From: Entamoeba invadens IP1
Taxonomy: Eukaryota > Evosea > Mastigamoebida > Endamoebidae
Direction: 5' to 3'
Length of the DNA: 64,000 nt
NCBI RefSeq assembly: GCF_000330505.1
Contig: NW_004443578.1
Span: 1-64,000 of the forward strand
Shown: positions 43,546-53,175 of the stretch, in pieces
Layout: each line of letters opens with the position of its first letter
Numbering within the stretch: the first letter of the stretch is position 1
The notes under the pieces: generated by a model
What the model saw: only the letters and a program-made list of their open reading frames with translations
What the model was told of the DNA's origin: nothing
Database searches by the model: none
Translations under genes and position numbers: made by a program

Positions 43546-43872
43546 TCAAAAGTTTTTGACGAGATTTTTGTAATTCAAAAGTTTCACACGAGCTTCTTTG
43601 AGCTTTCTTGAAAGTGTTCTTTTCTTGTTTCTGTTTTGTCGCTTTTCTGTGGAGGTTGCATTAGGGGCGTTGTTCTTGGCGTTCAGATTTTTGATCTTCT
43701 CTTTTGTTGTGTTTTCAAGCGTTTTCGTTTCGTTTTCGGCTTTGTGAAGCGCAGCAACGGCCTCTTCTTTCGTTTTGTAATTTATGTTGTCCCACCCAAG
43801 GACGTCTTCGTCTGAAAAAACTTCCCACGACCCATTTACCACAAAAACGATTGTGAGTAATGCTAAAATCAT
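43546..43872 (-). CDS. Small secreted basic protein
   Basis: 108 residues from the ATG at 43872 (a TTG precedes). Residues 1-15 (MILALLTIVFVVNGS) are a signal peptide. The mature part is Lys/Asn/Glu-rich with a predicted helix (KTKEEAVAALHKAENETKTL), two or three N-glycosylation sequons (NET, NTT, NAT) and a basic C-terminus (KRQNRNKKRTLSRKLKEARV). There are no cysteines. No family recognised; its place in the secretory pathway is the only inference. Confidence 0.65.
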   Translation of the reverse strand: MILALLTIVFVVNGSWEVFSDEDVLGWDNINYKTKEEAVAALHKAENETKTLENTTKEKIKNLNAKNNAPNATSTEKRQNRNKKRTLSRKLKEARVKLLNYKNLVKNF

Positions 43873-44096
43873 CAATAGTACACTAAGTAGTTCACTTTCT
43901 TTTCTTTTATGTTTTTAATACTATTTTAATAAATTTTTATAATACAGTTTTTTATAATAAAAATAAATTGTATTATATTTTATAATTTTTTAATTATTCT
44001 ATTCGTTATTAAAATAATTATTTATTTGATATTATTTAGTATATTTTAGAGAATAAACTAATTAATAAATTAATTAAATTTAAATTAAAAATAGAG
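43873..44096. other. AT-rich spacer
   Basis: Nothing recognised between the two secreted-protein genes. Confidence 0.5.
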
Positions 44097-45083
44097 TTAG
44101 ATGCTTTTTCTTCGAGCAGATTCTAACTCAGTGTGTGAGTTGTCGTAACTTGATGACCGTCTTGCTCGAAGGCTTTGTGAAGCTAAAACTGTCGGGTCAT
44201 TTCGCAATACCCCTCTTACCCATCGACTGATTCTAACAGGAGGTGTTTTTTTCATTCTCGTTTTAAAAGGTCTTAAAACAGCTTTCAATAACTCTTCCTC
44301 AGTAAATCCCAAATTCAATACAACGTTTTCATAATAAGTTAAAAACCTTGTGATTGTTTCTTGTGCTTTAATTATAAGTTGGTTGTTTTTCAATTCTGGC
44401 ATTTGTAATAAATTATTTAGAAGGTCTCGATGACTTCTGAAGTATTTGAGTTGAAGAGCAGATTGTAGTCTGTAATTCTTTCTTGAAACTTGTGGGATGT
44501 GGAGCGAAACTTTTAATTTGAAATTAATAAATGAAATTGAGTCGATGTATAATCTATATGGATTACTTAATTCATTGATGTTATAGGTGTTGATAAAGAA
44601 GTCTAAAAATGTCTTGAGTGTATCTTCTTTGATTCGTTGTTTGCCAACTATGTTATACGCAAATTCACTCATTTGCTCTTCTATTTGTTTAATTCTTTCA
44701 ATCAACACCCACTTGTCTAATCCATACACTATATAACGCCTCTTCATTCGATTCATTAAATTATGAAGCGAAGACACAAACAAATGTGATATCTTTTCTA
44801 AGTAAATAAAGTCCTCTAAAACAGCATATGTCATTACATACCCGTCTTCTGTACTTTCAAAAGAAGATGGTACTTGTAATTGTTTTCTACGTGGACTTGT
44901 TGTTGGAGTCTCAGCAAAACCTTCACTTTTCATTCTCTCTATTAGTTCTTTATCATCAACGACATCTTTATCTGTTGTACCTTTTGCACCTTCTTCATCT
45001 TTCGTAGACTTATCTCCTGGATTCATTCCTTTGACAACATCAAATGTAATTACAAACACAGTTATCAAAAAGAGTGCTGTCAT
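44097..45083 (-). CDS. Hypothetical secreted protein, 328 residues
   Basis: The ATG at 45083 opens a signal peptide (MTALFLITVFVITFDVVKG), followed by an acidic linker (GDKSTKDEEGAKGTTDKDVV). Residues 85-270 are helical and conserved-looking (EKISHLFVSSLHNLMNRMKR; YVLDKW-like GLDKWVLIERIKQIEEQM). The last 50 residues are basic and Ser/Arg-rich (SQSLRARRSSSYDNSHTELE). No other hydrophobic span or Cys pattern is present. It lies next to another small secreted protein on the same strand. I do not recognise the family. Confidence 0.75.
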   Translation of the reverse strand: MTALFLITVFVITFDVVKGMNPGDKSTKDEEGAKGTTDKDVVDDKELIERMKSEGFAETPTTSPRRKQLQVPSSFESTEDGYVMTYAVLEDFIYLEKISHLFVSSLHNLMNRMKRRYIVYGLDKWVLIERIKQIEEQMSEFAYNIVGKQRIKEDTLKTFLDFFINTYNINELSNPYRLYIDSISFINFKLKVSLHIPQVSRKNYRLQSALQLKYFRSHRDLLNNLLQMPELKNNQLIIKAQETITRFLTYYENVVLNLGFTEEELLKAVLRPFKTRMKKTPPVRISRWVRGVLRNDPTVLASQSLRARRSSSYDNSHTELESARRKSI

Positions 45084-45665
45084 TATTTATATCGACTTAC
45101 ACTTTTGGAGTTATCTATTCATTAAAATGTCAATGGTTAGAGTGTAAAAAAGGTTCATCAAATTAAAAATAGAAATAGATCAAATAAAATATAATATATA
45201 AACTATATTTTTTTTAAAGTTATTATAATCAATCAACTTTGGAAAATGTTCCTTGAAAACAAATTCATGGAGAAGTAGCTCATCCTAAACCAATATCGAT
45301 ATCATTTAATTAAAATTAACTCTGCTTTAATAATAAAATGTTTGGAACAGTAGGTAAAAATAATTGATTATAATTTAAAACTTAAAGTTCTATTAATATT
45401 TAAGATCGTCCCAATTATCCAACACTTTCACCACGTCTTTTTCAATTACATTCACTTGCAAATTACTTGCAAATTACTTGTGTTGTAACAACTGGAAAGA
45501 CATTTATGTCGAATTTTGATAACTTCCATTTGATAATCAATAAGTAAATTATAAACCACCTAAATAGACAACAAAATCAAGTTCTTGAGGTTATTATATA
45601 CACGTAGTTTTCTATAAATAGTTTAGACTCTATTAAATGGAATACAAATAAACAACTCAAATCAC
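45084..45665. other. Spacer without recognised gene
   Basis: AT-rich with a short direct repeat (ACTTGCAAATT at about 45450-45475). No gene. Confidence 0.5.
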
Positions 45666-46670
45666 TTAAAATCGCTTTCTTCGTCTCTCTCGACTTCTCG
45701 ACCTTCTTTCTCGCTCCGACTCTCTTCTCTCATATCTATCGTGTGTTCCCCTATTCCGATAAGTCTCATATGACTCCCTTCTTCTTTCTCTACTTCTCCC
45801 ATCACTTCTACTTCTTGTTCTACTATGACTTCGGCTTCGACTTGACCTTCTTTCACTCGACCTTCTCTGGTTCTTTTCTTTAGTACTTTTACTATAACTT
45901 TTACTCTCTTCTTCCATTGGAGTTACTTCGGGCTTCTTGGGCTTCTCCTCTTCCATCACCTTTTTCTCCAACATCCCGAGAATGTCATTTGCCATTCTCG
46001 ACTCATTCCGACTCACCGTCGTTTCCTTTTCAACCGGTCGAATCGTTTTATTCGAAACGGAGACGCGGACGACTCGCCCCGCAAGATTGGCGCCGTCCAG
46101 TTGTAACGCCCGCAACGCACTTTCTTCCGTCTCGAACTCGATGAAGACTTGTCTCGCGACCACCTCCGGTGCACTGCTCTCTAGAAGTCGGATGTTCCCA
46201 CATTTCTCAAAAAATTGGATCAGCTTTTGTTCATCTAAGTTGCCGATGTTGCGGACACACACCGTCTTCCGAAGCTTCCCTGACACTTTCTGGTCGGATG
46301 GACAATTCGGTTGAGACACATTGGATACCTCCTCCATAAATGTCTCTGACACTTTCTGGATATTAGAAGGGTCTGAGAGGAGGTATACTACTATATCTAA
46401 TCCACAGATCTCAGAATTGTTGATGTATTGAGTCGTATTAGCAGAGTCAGATGTCTCATATATAATTAGAAAATAAGCAGAAACTTGGGGGTGAACCACC
46501 GTCTTGATTTGCTTGATATCAACTATCTCCCCAAAATTCTCAAATATCCCGTAAAGGTCTTCTATCGTCACTTTCGGCGACACGTTGCCTACTATCACTG
46601 ACAAATTGAGTTCCGCTGCATCGTTCATGAAATTTGAAAGAAAACGGGGGACTCCACTCTTGGTACTCAT
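45666..46670 (-). CDS. SR protein with two RRM domains
   Basis: 334 residues from the ATG at 46670. RRM1 at about 23-100 (LSVIVGNVSPKVTIEDLYGI, RNP2-like VIVGNV) and RRM2 at about 135-210 (KTVCVRNIGNLDEQKLIQFF; RNP1-like RQVFIEFETEESAL) are followed by an acidic linker and a C-terminal RS domain from about 265 (RRSSERRSSRSRSHSRTRSR). The layout is that of SR-type splicing regulators such as SREK1-like proteins. It would act in the nucleus in splice-site choice, and the RS tail would be a target for SR kinases. RRM1 has degenerate RNP1 aromatics, so RRM2 is more likely to bind RNA. Confidence 0.88.
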   Translation of the reverse strand: MSTKSGVPRFLSNFMNDAAELNLSVIVGNVSPKVTIEDLYGIFENFGEIVDIKQIKTVVHPQVSAYFLIIYETSDSANTTQYINNSEICGLDIVVYLLSDPSNIQKVSETFMEEVSNVSQPNCPSDQKVSGKLRKTVCVRNIGNLDEQKLIQFFEKCGNIRLLESSAPEVVARQVFIEFETEESALRALQLDGANLAGRVVRVSVSNKTIRPVEKETTVSRNESRMANDILGMLEKKVMEEEKPKKPEVTPMEEESKSYSKSTKEKNQRRSSERRSSRSRSHSRTRSRSDGRSRERRRESYETYRNRGTHDRYERRESERERRSRSRERRRKRF

Positions 46671-46834
46671 CTATCTATTATTTAAATTAAGTTAAATTAA
46701 ATTATATTATATTATTATATTATTAATATTAATATTATTTTATATTATTATATTAGTATATTATTAATATTATTATTAATATTATTACTAGTATTAGTAT
46801 AATTAAACCATAAAAAAGAAAACATTTAAGTAAG

Positions 46835-47788
46835 TTATTCCTTCGAATGGAATTTTGCAGTTTCACATTTTTCGACATCGACGACGGTGACTTCTTGGTC
46901 TCCGCTTTGTACAAAAGTGACGTTGATATGATCAATAAGTACGCCATACCTTTTAACTGTATGTTTCTGTTGCATATGTATAGTTCGAATATCGAGAGCT
47001 AAGACTTCTTCAACGACATCGACGAAGTCGTTAAGAGTTGAATAGAAAGGAGTAGGTACCAACTGTTTTAGTTTAGGGAAGACACTTTCATCGAATTTGA
47101 CGATTGACTTTATCGATGACGAGTTATTTAACCAGTCAGGGACTTGTAAAGTGTCTGCTTGAATAGAATCTGCATAAGTGTATGGTTTGATATCAACTAT
47201 AGGCGTCCCGTCGACCAAATCTATTCCCCCCAAATATAACTCGTCCTTCCCCACTCGGATGATCTTTGCGACAGTCATTCCTATGTTATTTGGCCGGTGC
47301 GGACTTCGTGTAGCAAAGACGGAAGTCTTCTCGCCGCGTTTAGGAGGGACGACGAGGGGGTGATAGACGGTGTTCGTGTTCAAGTGGAATTTGAAGTAGA
47401 CGAGGCAATGGGAGAATTCAGACAGTTCTTTGAGTGCCACTTCGGGGACTACCCATTTCAAAAATGTGATTTTGCACCGCGTCAATGGGGCCATAGACCC
47501 TTGTCGTGGTGTTCCATTCGGTTCTGTGAAGATTGAAGAAACTGTGCCAATCACTTTGTATGTGATATATTCCTCTTTGATCATCTTTTGAAGAATTTCA
47601 ACTTTCTTTAAGGGTTGTGGGGGAATTAGGTGTGGAGACTCTTTCAATACCTTCTTAACAAAATTCTCAGTAACTCGGAGAACAGCTTCTACCTTATCAG
47701 GTTGCTCCTCTAATATTGGTATTGTCGTTGGTAGCTCTAAACTTTCTAATAGAAAGAGGTAACTGCTATATAATCTTTCTTCCGCCAT
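46835..47788 (-). CDS. TrmO-type tRNA (t6A37) methyltransferase
   Basis: 317 residues from the ATG at 47788. The TrmO/TSAA (UPF0066) domain covers about 75-215: YKVIGTVSSIFTEPNGTPRQ, the family signature ATRSPHRPNNIGMTV, and LYLGGIDLVDGTPIVDIKPY. The enzyme uses S-adenosylmethionine to N6-methylate threonylcarbamoyl-adenosine-37 of tRNA-Thr. An N-terminal helical extension of about 70 residues and a C-terminal part from 240 are beyond the core; the latter ends in RYGVLIDHINVTFVQSGDQE, consistent with the C-terminal beta domain. No transit signal. Confidence 0.9.
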   Translation of the reverse strand: MAEERLYSSYLFLLESLELPTTIPILEEQPDKVEAVLRVTENFVKKVLKESPHLIPPQPLKKVEILQKMIKEEYITYKVIGTVSSIFTEPNGTPRQGSMAPLTRCKITFLKWVVPEVALKELSEFSHCLVYFKFHLNTNTVYHPLVVPPKRGEKTSVFATRSPHRPNNIGMTVAKIIRVGKDELYLGGIDLVDGTPIVDIKPYTYADSIQADTLQVPDWLNNSSSIKSIVKFDESVFPKLKQLVPTPFYSTLNDFVDVVEEVLALDIRTIHMQQKHTVKRYGVLIDHINVTFVQSGDQEVTVVDVEKCETAKFHSKE

Positions 47789-48187
47789 CTATTGATATGA
47801 TTCCTATACTTTATTAAGTACTGTCTATATTTAGTATTCTAATATAGTTCTTTCTAATTATATTTATTTTACTATATATTATAGTATAATAAACTATATT
47901 TGTTAATTTAAAAGTTGTTTCAGTAAATGACTAGACTCTCTTAATTTATAAACCAACCATTTTTATAATTATTATTAGTATTAGTATTATTATTATAGTA
48001 CAGAAATGATAACTCTCCATACAACAGTTCATTCTTCCCGCCATGTTTTCATTTGAAGAAATTACCATCATACTCTTATGAACTCATAAACTATACAATA
48101 ATAATATTAAATCTATTATTTATTACAAAACACTTGGTGTTATATTTACCAGTAATTTAATTATAAATAAACTATAAAAAAATCGGC
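47789..48187. other. AT-rich spacer
   Basis: Nothing recognised beyond simple AT-rich sequence. Confidence 0.5.
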
Positions 48188-49351
48188 TTACCACTCGACG
48201 GAGGCGAGTATTTTTCCATCCTTTCCCCTGATCATATCCTTATAGACACCCTGGAGTGCGTAGTTTGGGTTATGAGCTGGGGGTTGAGTGAGTATATTCA
48301 AATGGTGGTGAGAGTCTATTCTTTCTAATTTGAAGTAAGGCTTTTGAGTGAGAGGGAGGAGAGTACAGACGGATGTGAAAGCGTAGTTTTGCTTTGTGAG
48401 TTTTCCTAAGATCTTACTGAAGAGGGATTGTTCTGTGGAACGATGAGTAACGACACAAATGCGGTTATACCTCTTCGATAATTCATATAAAGTGGTTGTC
48501 ACTCGTTCCGCCATTCCTTCCCAGGTCTCGAGCGACATTTCCTTCTCGACGGGAACGTAATTTCTATCGTAAAACTCGTCTAAGCACCGCGCGGGATCAA
48601 ACTCGGGGAGCTTCACCCGATTGCGCACAGAAATGAACTCCGCGACGCCGTTCTCGATCCCAAACGGTTGCTTTTGTTCCGCCGCAATATATCGCGCGGT
48701 CTCCGTCGCGCGGAAAAACGGCGACGAAATGATCAAGTCGAACTTCTCGTGGCGCAGACGATGCGAGACGTCGCGCGATTGCGCAACGCCATCTGCGTGA
48801 AGGGGAGGGTCGTGTTCATATTTAGCATTAGGGACCCACGTTAAGTCCATGTAATCGACTCGAATAGCGTGGCGGACTAAAAATATTCTTGGGATTGAAG
48901 TATGAGTGGTATGGAGTGTTTTGAGTGAAGTAATGAAAGACTCATACAATTCATCCATTTCTGTTCGAATCACTTTTGTTTCAAATTCGTCTTGAGTAAA
49001 AATGTACTTGGGAGTCCCTTCTGCAACATTTTCAAGTGTGACCCACTCGGGAATGACACAGGGTGACGGGGATGTCAGTTCAGTGCAATAAAATTTGAGG
49101 CGAAGAGTGTTGAATGGGCGAGTAAAAAAGAGGCCTTTGTTGGCATTTAAAATGTCAACAAATTCATAGAGCATTTCGTAGAAGAAATAATCACCTGTTG
49201 GAGACTTAATAAAATTGTTGAGGGTTTCATTGGTTAAAGGAGACCCTATTTGAAGAGAAAATAAAGATGGTGATGTTGATGATGTCGATATGAATGAGAC
49301 GGAAAGCTCACGAAGACTTTTTTGGACACCTTGTTGTGAAGAGACTGACAT
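48188..49351 (-). CDS. Histidine phosphatase superfamily protein
   Basis: 387 residues from the ATG at 49351. The C-terminal half is a phosphoglycerate-mutase-like domain: FLVRHAIRVDY with catalytic His161, DLIISSPFFRATETARYIAA, and ICVVTHRSTEQ with the second catalytic His303. The insert WVPNAKYEHDPPLHADGVAQ after the first motif is typical of the UBASH3/TULA-like eukaryotic group. The N-terminal 140 residues show no recognised domain (no SH3 or UBA). It is probably a cytosolic phosphatase; the substrate cannot be told. Confidence 0.88.
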   Translation of the reverse strand: MSVSSQQGVQKSLRELSVSFISTSSTSPSLFSLQIGSPLTNETLNNFIKSPTGDYFFYEMLYEFVDILNANKGLFFTRPFNTLRLKFYCTELTSPSPCVIPEWVTLENVAEGTPKYIFTQDEFETKVIRTEMDELYESFITSLKTLHTTHTSIPRIFLVRHAIRVDYMDLTWVPNAKYEHDPPLHADGVAQSRDVSHRLRHEKFDLIISSPFFRATETARYIAAEQKQPFGIENGVAEFISVRNRVKLPEFDPARCLDEFYDRNYVPVEKEMSLETWEGMAERVTTTLYELSKRYNRICVVTHRSTEQSLFSKILGKLTKQNYAFTSVCTLLPLTQKPYFKLERIDSHHHLNILTQPPAHNPNYALQGVYKDMIRGKDGKILASVEW

Positions 49352-49691
49352 AATCTATTGATTATCTTATTTCGAGTTAACTTAAAAATTCAGAGGAAGT
49401 GATGATATTGGAGTTAATTGATGTGAAATTGGCAAAGAAAAATAACTATTTGGAAATAATAATCAAATTACTTTTAGTTTTAATTAATATAATAATTAAT
49501 TATCTTTAATAGTAATAATATTAATAAAATATTAAAAATATAGTAAGTAAATGATAACTATAATATATTAACTAGAATAATATTACCATTTTAATAAAAT
49601 TATAAAAATATTAATAATATAATAATAATTAAATGAGAATTATTAAATAATTATTAAATAGTAATTAAGTAACTATTCGGAATAAAGTGAG
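49352..49691. other. AT-rich spacer
   Basis: TA-rich; nothing recognised. Confidence 0.5.
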
Positions 49692-52600
49692 TTAGATGAA
49701 AGTCTTAAGGACAGCACCGAGTTTGAGGGAGTTAAGGATGTCTTGGTAAAGCTTTTCAAATGCCGACGAGACAAAAGCGAGAGGATTTGAAGCGACGTTA
49801 GCGACAAATCTGCAGACAGCCTTTGATATTTCTTGTTGTTTAGGAGTGTCTTGGTCTTTATTTTTCTCGTCGAGAGATGAGCTGATGAGTTTACGGAGGT
49901 CTGGGATGATTTCATCGATATTTTCGATGAGTTCGTCTGAGTTGTTGTTAGCCATTTTGAGTAACAAATTGAAGCAGAGTAATTTGACGTCGTGGTCATT
50001 GTTTTGTTCTCCGATAGATTTTACGATAGCGCAGATGATATTTTTAAAGTTAAGTTCAGTGATGTAGTTATCGATAAGGACGGAGAGGCATTCCATGACT
50101 GCTTTACGAGCTTCGAGTCCCAAATCGGTGATGTGGACGACGATAGAGAATTTTGCGACGGAGACGTAGTTTTTGTCGACGGACATTTGTGGGACGAGTT
50201 GTTTTTGAATAGTTTGTAAGTAAGGGAAGATTTCCTTTTGAGCGTGAATGAGGAGATATGAAATGACTGTGAAGAGTGCGCCTTTGACTGCGGGGATTTT
50301 GTCACCGAGACGTGAGACGATGATTGGGATGAGTGGGATGAACATTTTCGGGTCACAGTTGGCCATACAATTTTTGATTGAGCCGATAAGTGCGCCGTTG
50401 CCGTTCTTGTCCATCAACGCGGGAATGTAAAACGCTTTGATGTATTTCTCCAAGTCGAAAGCAAGTAATTTTCCATAACACTCACTCATGACATTCGTTG
50501 AGACTTCGTCGACTTTGATTTTGACAAGACGTTTCATGATGTCTTCGACGGTGTTTGCGTTGATATATTTGAGTGCCTCTTTCAGTGCGTTCAACAACGA
50601 GAATGTTGTTTTCTTCTCGATGCGTGTGAGTAAGAGTGGAATGATGTCTGGAATACTTCCAAGTGCAAGTGCAGCGGCTTGTCTGACAGCGTCACTCTCG
50701 ATTTCAGTTGCATCAAAGAGAATATCTCTGACTTTGTCACCGTTGATCTTTTGTTGTGTCAATAAAGCGCTCGATGCGTAGATAAGAACAATTGCTTTGT
50801 AGTAGTCTGCAGATGGTTCGACTGATTTCTTGAGTTTGTTGACTGCCGTGTTGACTGCATTAACAACGACATCTGCGTCCGGCGATGTTGCTGCATACAA
50901 CATTCCAACCAAATAAAGATTTGCGCGTGAATAGACGTGGTTTTGGATGTCAAGAATTGCAGCGGAGATCTCCTTCTTGTCATAGACCGCAAGTGCCGAT
51001 GCAAGTTCCATGAAACATGGTGCCATTGCTTCACGTGCGTTGTTCCCCTTTGCAATGTCAACGACTTTTCTAAAGACGTTCTGTGTGATGTTCTTGTACA
51101 TTTCTTTATATTGTGCATAAGCTGCGATGATATGAACTGCGTCTTCTATTATAGTGATGTCGTTGTCATAAATGAAGTTTGAGATTGGTGTCAGTGTTGT
51201 TTCCATAGTAGCTTTCGACAAGACAAGTTTAGCGTCCAATATTGATTTGCAGACTTTGAGTGCTGTTGATTTGACTTGTCGTGTAGCCTGTTGTGTTTGT
51301 TTAGTTGTTTCAACAAAAAGGGTGTCCCAGTTCTTCAAGCGTTCAAGTACTTCTGCTGTTGCAACGTCAAGAATAACTACAAGTGCTGTTGCATTTAAGA
51401 ATGTGTTGCTGTACAATGCAGTCACTTCGCCAAGAGTCTCACGCAATTCATTGTCACTCATCGCTTTATTAAATACTTTCAACAATGATCCAAGACAGAA
51501 CACGGCTTCTTCTTTGACTTCATGGTCTTTCTCACTCTTAATTAGTGACACAAGTGCGGCCTTGACACTCCCAACATTCAAAGTGGTGTACATCTCAGCA
51601 CTCTTCGCATAACGAAGAAGAACACTTTCTGTCTTCAACACTTCAATTTCAACACGGAAGTTCTTTGAATCAAACAGTGAGACGAGAACGGGTGATATAG
51701 CTGCACTGAATGAATCAACGCCATTGATCTTGACGATGTTGCGAAGACACTCACACATCGTACTTAACAATTCAACATGACTGTTTGCACTGTTCAAGAG
51801 TGTTACAATCACACCTTCAAGTGTATTAACATGTGGGACAAGTGCGGCACCATCAAAGACAGCGATCTCTTTCACTATGTTGAAACACTCCATCTTGCTC
51901 TTCTCAGTCGACTTCTTTCCTTTCAAAATGCTCTCAATCTGTGGAATTGCACCACTCACACTTTCTCTAACTTTCTCAACACACTGACACACACCACTGT
52001 TGACCGTTTTTAACACAAGACTGTACACCCCAAGCACTATGTTCAACACAATCTCAACGGATTCTTTGAAGCGCTTTAACACAACACTCAGTGCTTCACT
52101 CACTACTTCACAAAACATGTCACTTCGTTCTTTCACAAGACTAACAAGACAATCACCTGATAGTTTTCTCAATTTCCATGTGATGTCGTCTTCATCTTCA
52201 AACACTTCCTCGTCGTCTTCTTCCTCTTCCATTGCATTGGCGTCGTCTTCTTCTTCATCATCATCAAATCNNNNNNNNNNNNNNNNNNNNNNNNNNNNNN
52301 NNNNNNNNNNNNNNNNNNNNNNNNNNNNNNNNNNNNNNNNNNNNNNNNNNNNNNNNNNNNNNNNNNNNNNTCTAAAGCAACATCTCTGTTCACATCCAAC
52401 GCCTTCTTCGCATCTAACAGCATCGTCTTTAACTTCTCGACTAAACTCTTCACAGCACTCACTGATGTCACAAATGGCATAAAAGAACTCAAACACTTGA
52501 TCGTGATGTCTTTCACGTCATTCGCTTCATCAGTCAATAACGTCAACAAGCCACTCATGATTTCTCGTTGCTCGTTATCTATAAACTTCTTCCCTTTCAT

Positions 52601-52714
52601 CTTCCCAAGACTGACATTCAAATCGGAAGTCGCCATGTACCGAAGATCAGGGTCTGGGTTCTTCATCTTCTCAAAGGTCTGACTCAAGTCTAATGCCTCA
52701 CTACGCGAACTCAT
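49692..52714 (-). CDS. CAND1: CAND1 (cullin-associated NEDD8-dissociated protein), gapped
   Basis: A HEAT-repeat protein starting at the ATG at 52714 (an upstream in-frame ATG at 52762 adds 16 residues). The start SQTFEKMKNPDPDLRYMATSDL matches CAND1 repeat 1. After a 100-N gap comes the acidic DDDEEEDDANAMEEEEDDEE with EDDITWKLRKLSGDCL, a CAND1 hallmark, then HEAT repeats and a TIP120-like C-terminus. CAND1 wraps unneddylated cullin-RBX1 and exchanges substrate receptors of SCF-type ligases. In the family about 200 residues lie between the two flanks of the gap, so the gap is too short by some 500 bases. Both sides are otherwise open, giving about 970 residues visible of about 1,200. The F-box-like proteins in this window could be clients. 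Confidence 0.9.
52271..52370. other. Assembly gap (100 N) inside CAND1
   Basis: Exactly 100 N, a placeholder. Comparison with CAND1 layout suggests about 600 missing bases. Confidence 0.97.
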
Positions 52715-52762
52715 CTTTTTCTGAATTTTAAAGTTCGTTGTCCTCTTACCTAAGCCTCTCAT

Positions 52763-53175
52763 ACCTCAATCTCGTTACAATCTCATATCATCTCTCTATC
52801 GCATTTTTTAATCTTCTTTTTTTATTTCTATTTTATTATTTAATACATCGGGAATGTTTGAATCATTTTTCTTTTAATTCAATTAACTTTGTGTTTTATT
52901 GTTTTTTATTTGGATTTTTTTTGTGTTATAAAGATATTGTTTATTATTGGTTTATTTTTGTGGTTTTTTGTTAATATAAACGGGTAAATTTGCTACTTTT
53001 TTTCTTTTGATATGCTACCATCTCGTTTATTCATTTTGTACTTGGTTAATTTATATTTAATTAATCGGGTCATTTTATTGATTTTATTTTGCTATTTAAA
53101 TAGATTATATATTATATATTTATAGTTTTTTTAATTGAATTAATTTATAATTTAATATTAATTAAATATTAAAAG
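52763..53175. other. AT-rich spacer
   Basis: T-rich low-complexity sequence; no gene. Confidence 0.5.

Noticed and set aside
46753..46947. Small minus-strand frame with a hydrophobic tail
   Set aside because: It overlaps the 3' end of the TrmO gene and reads into low-complexity TA repeats.
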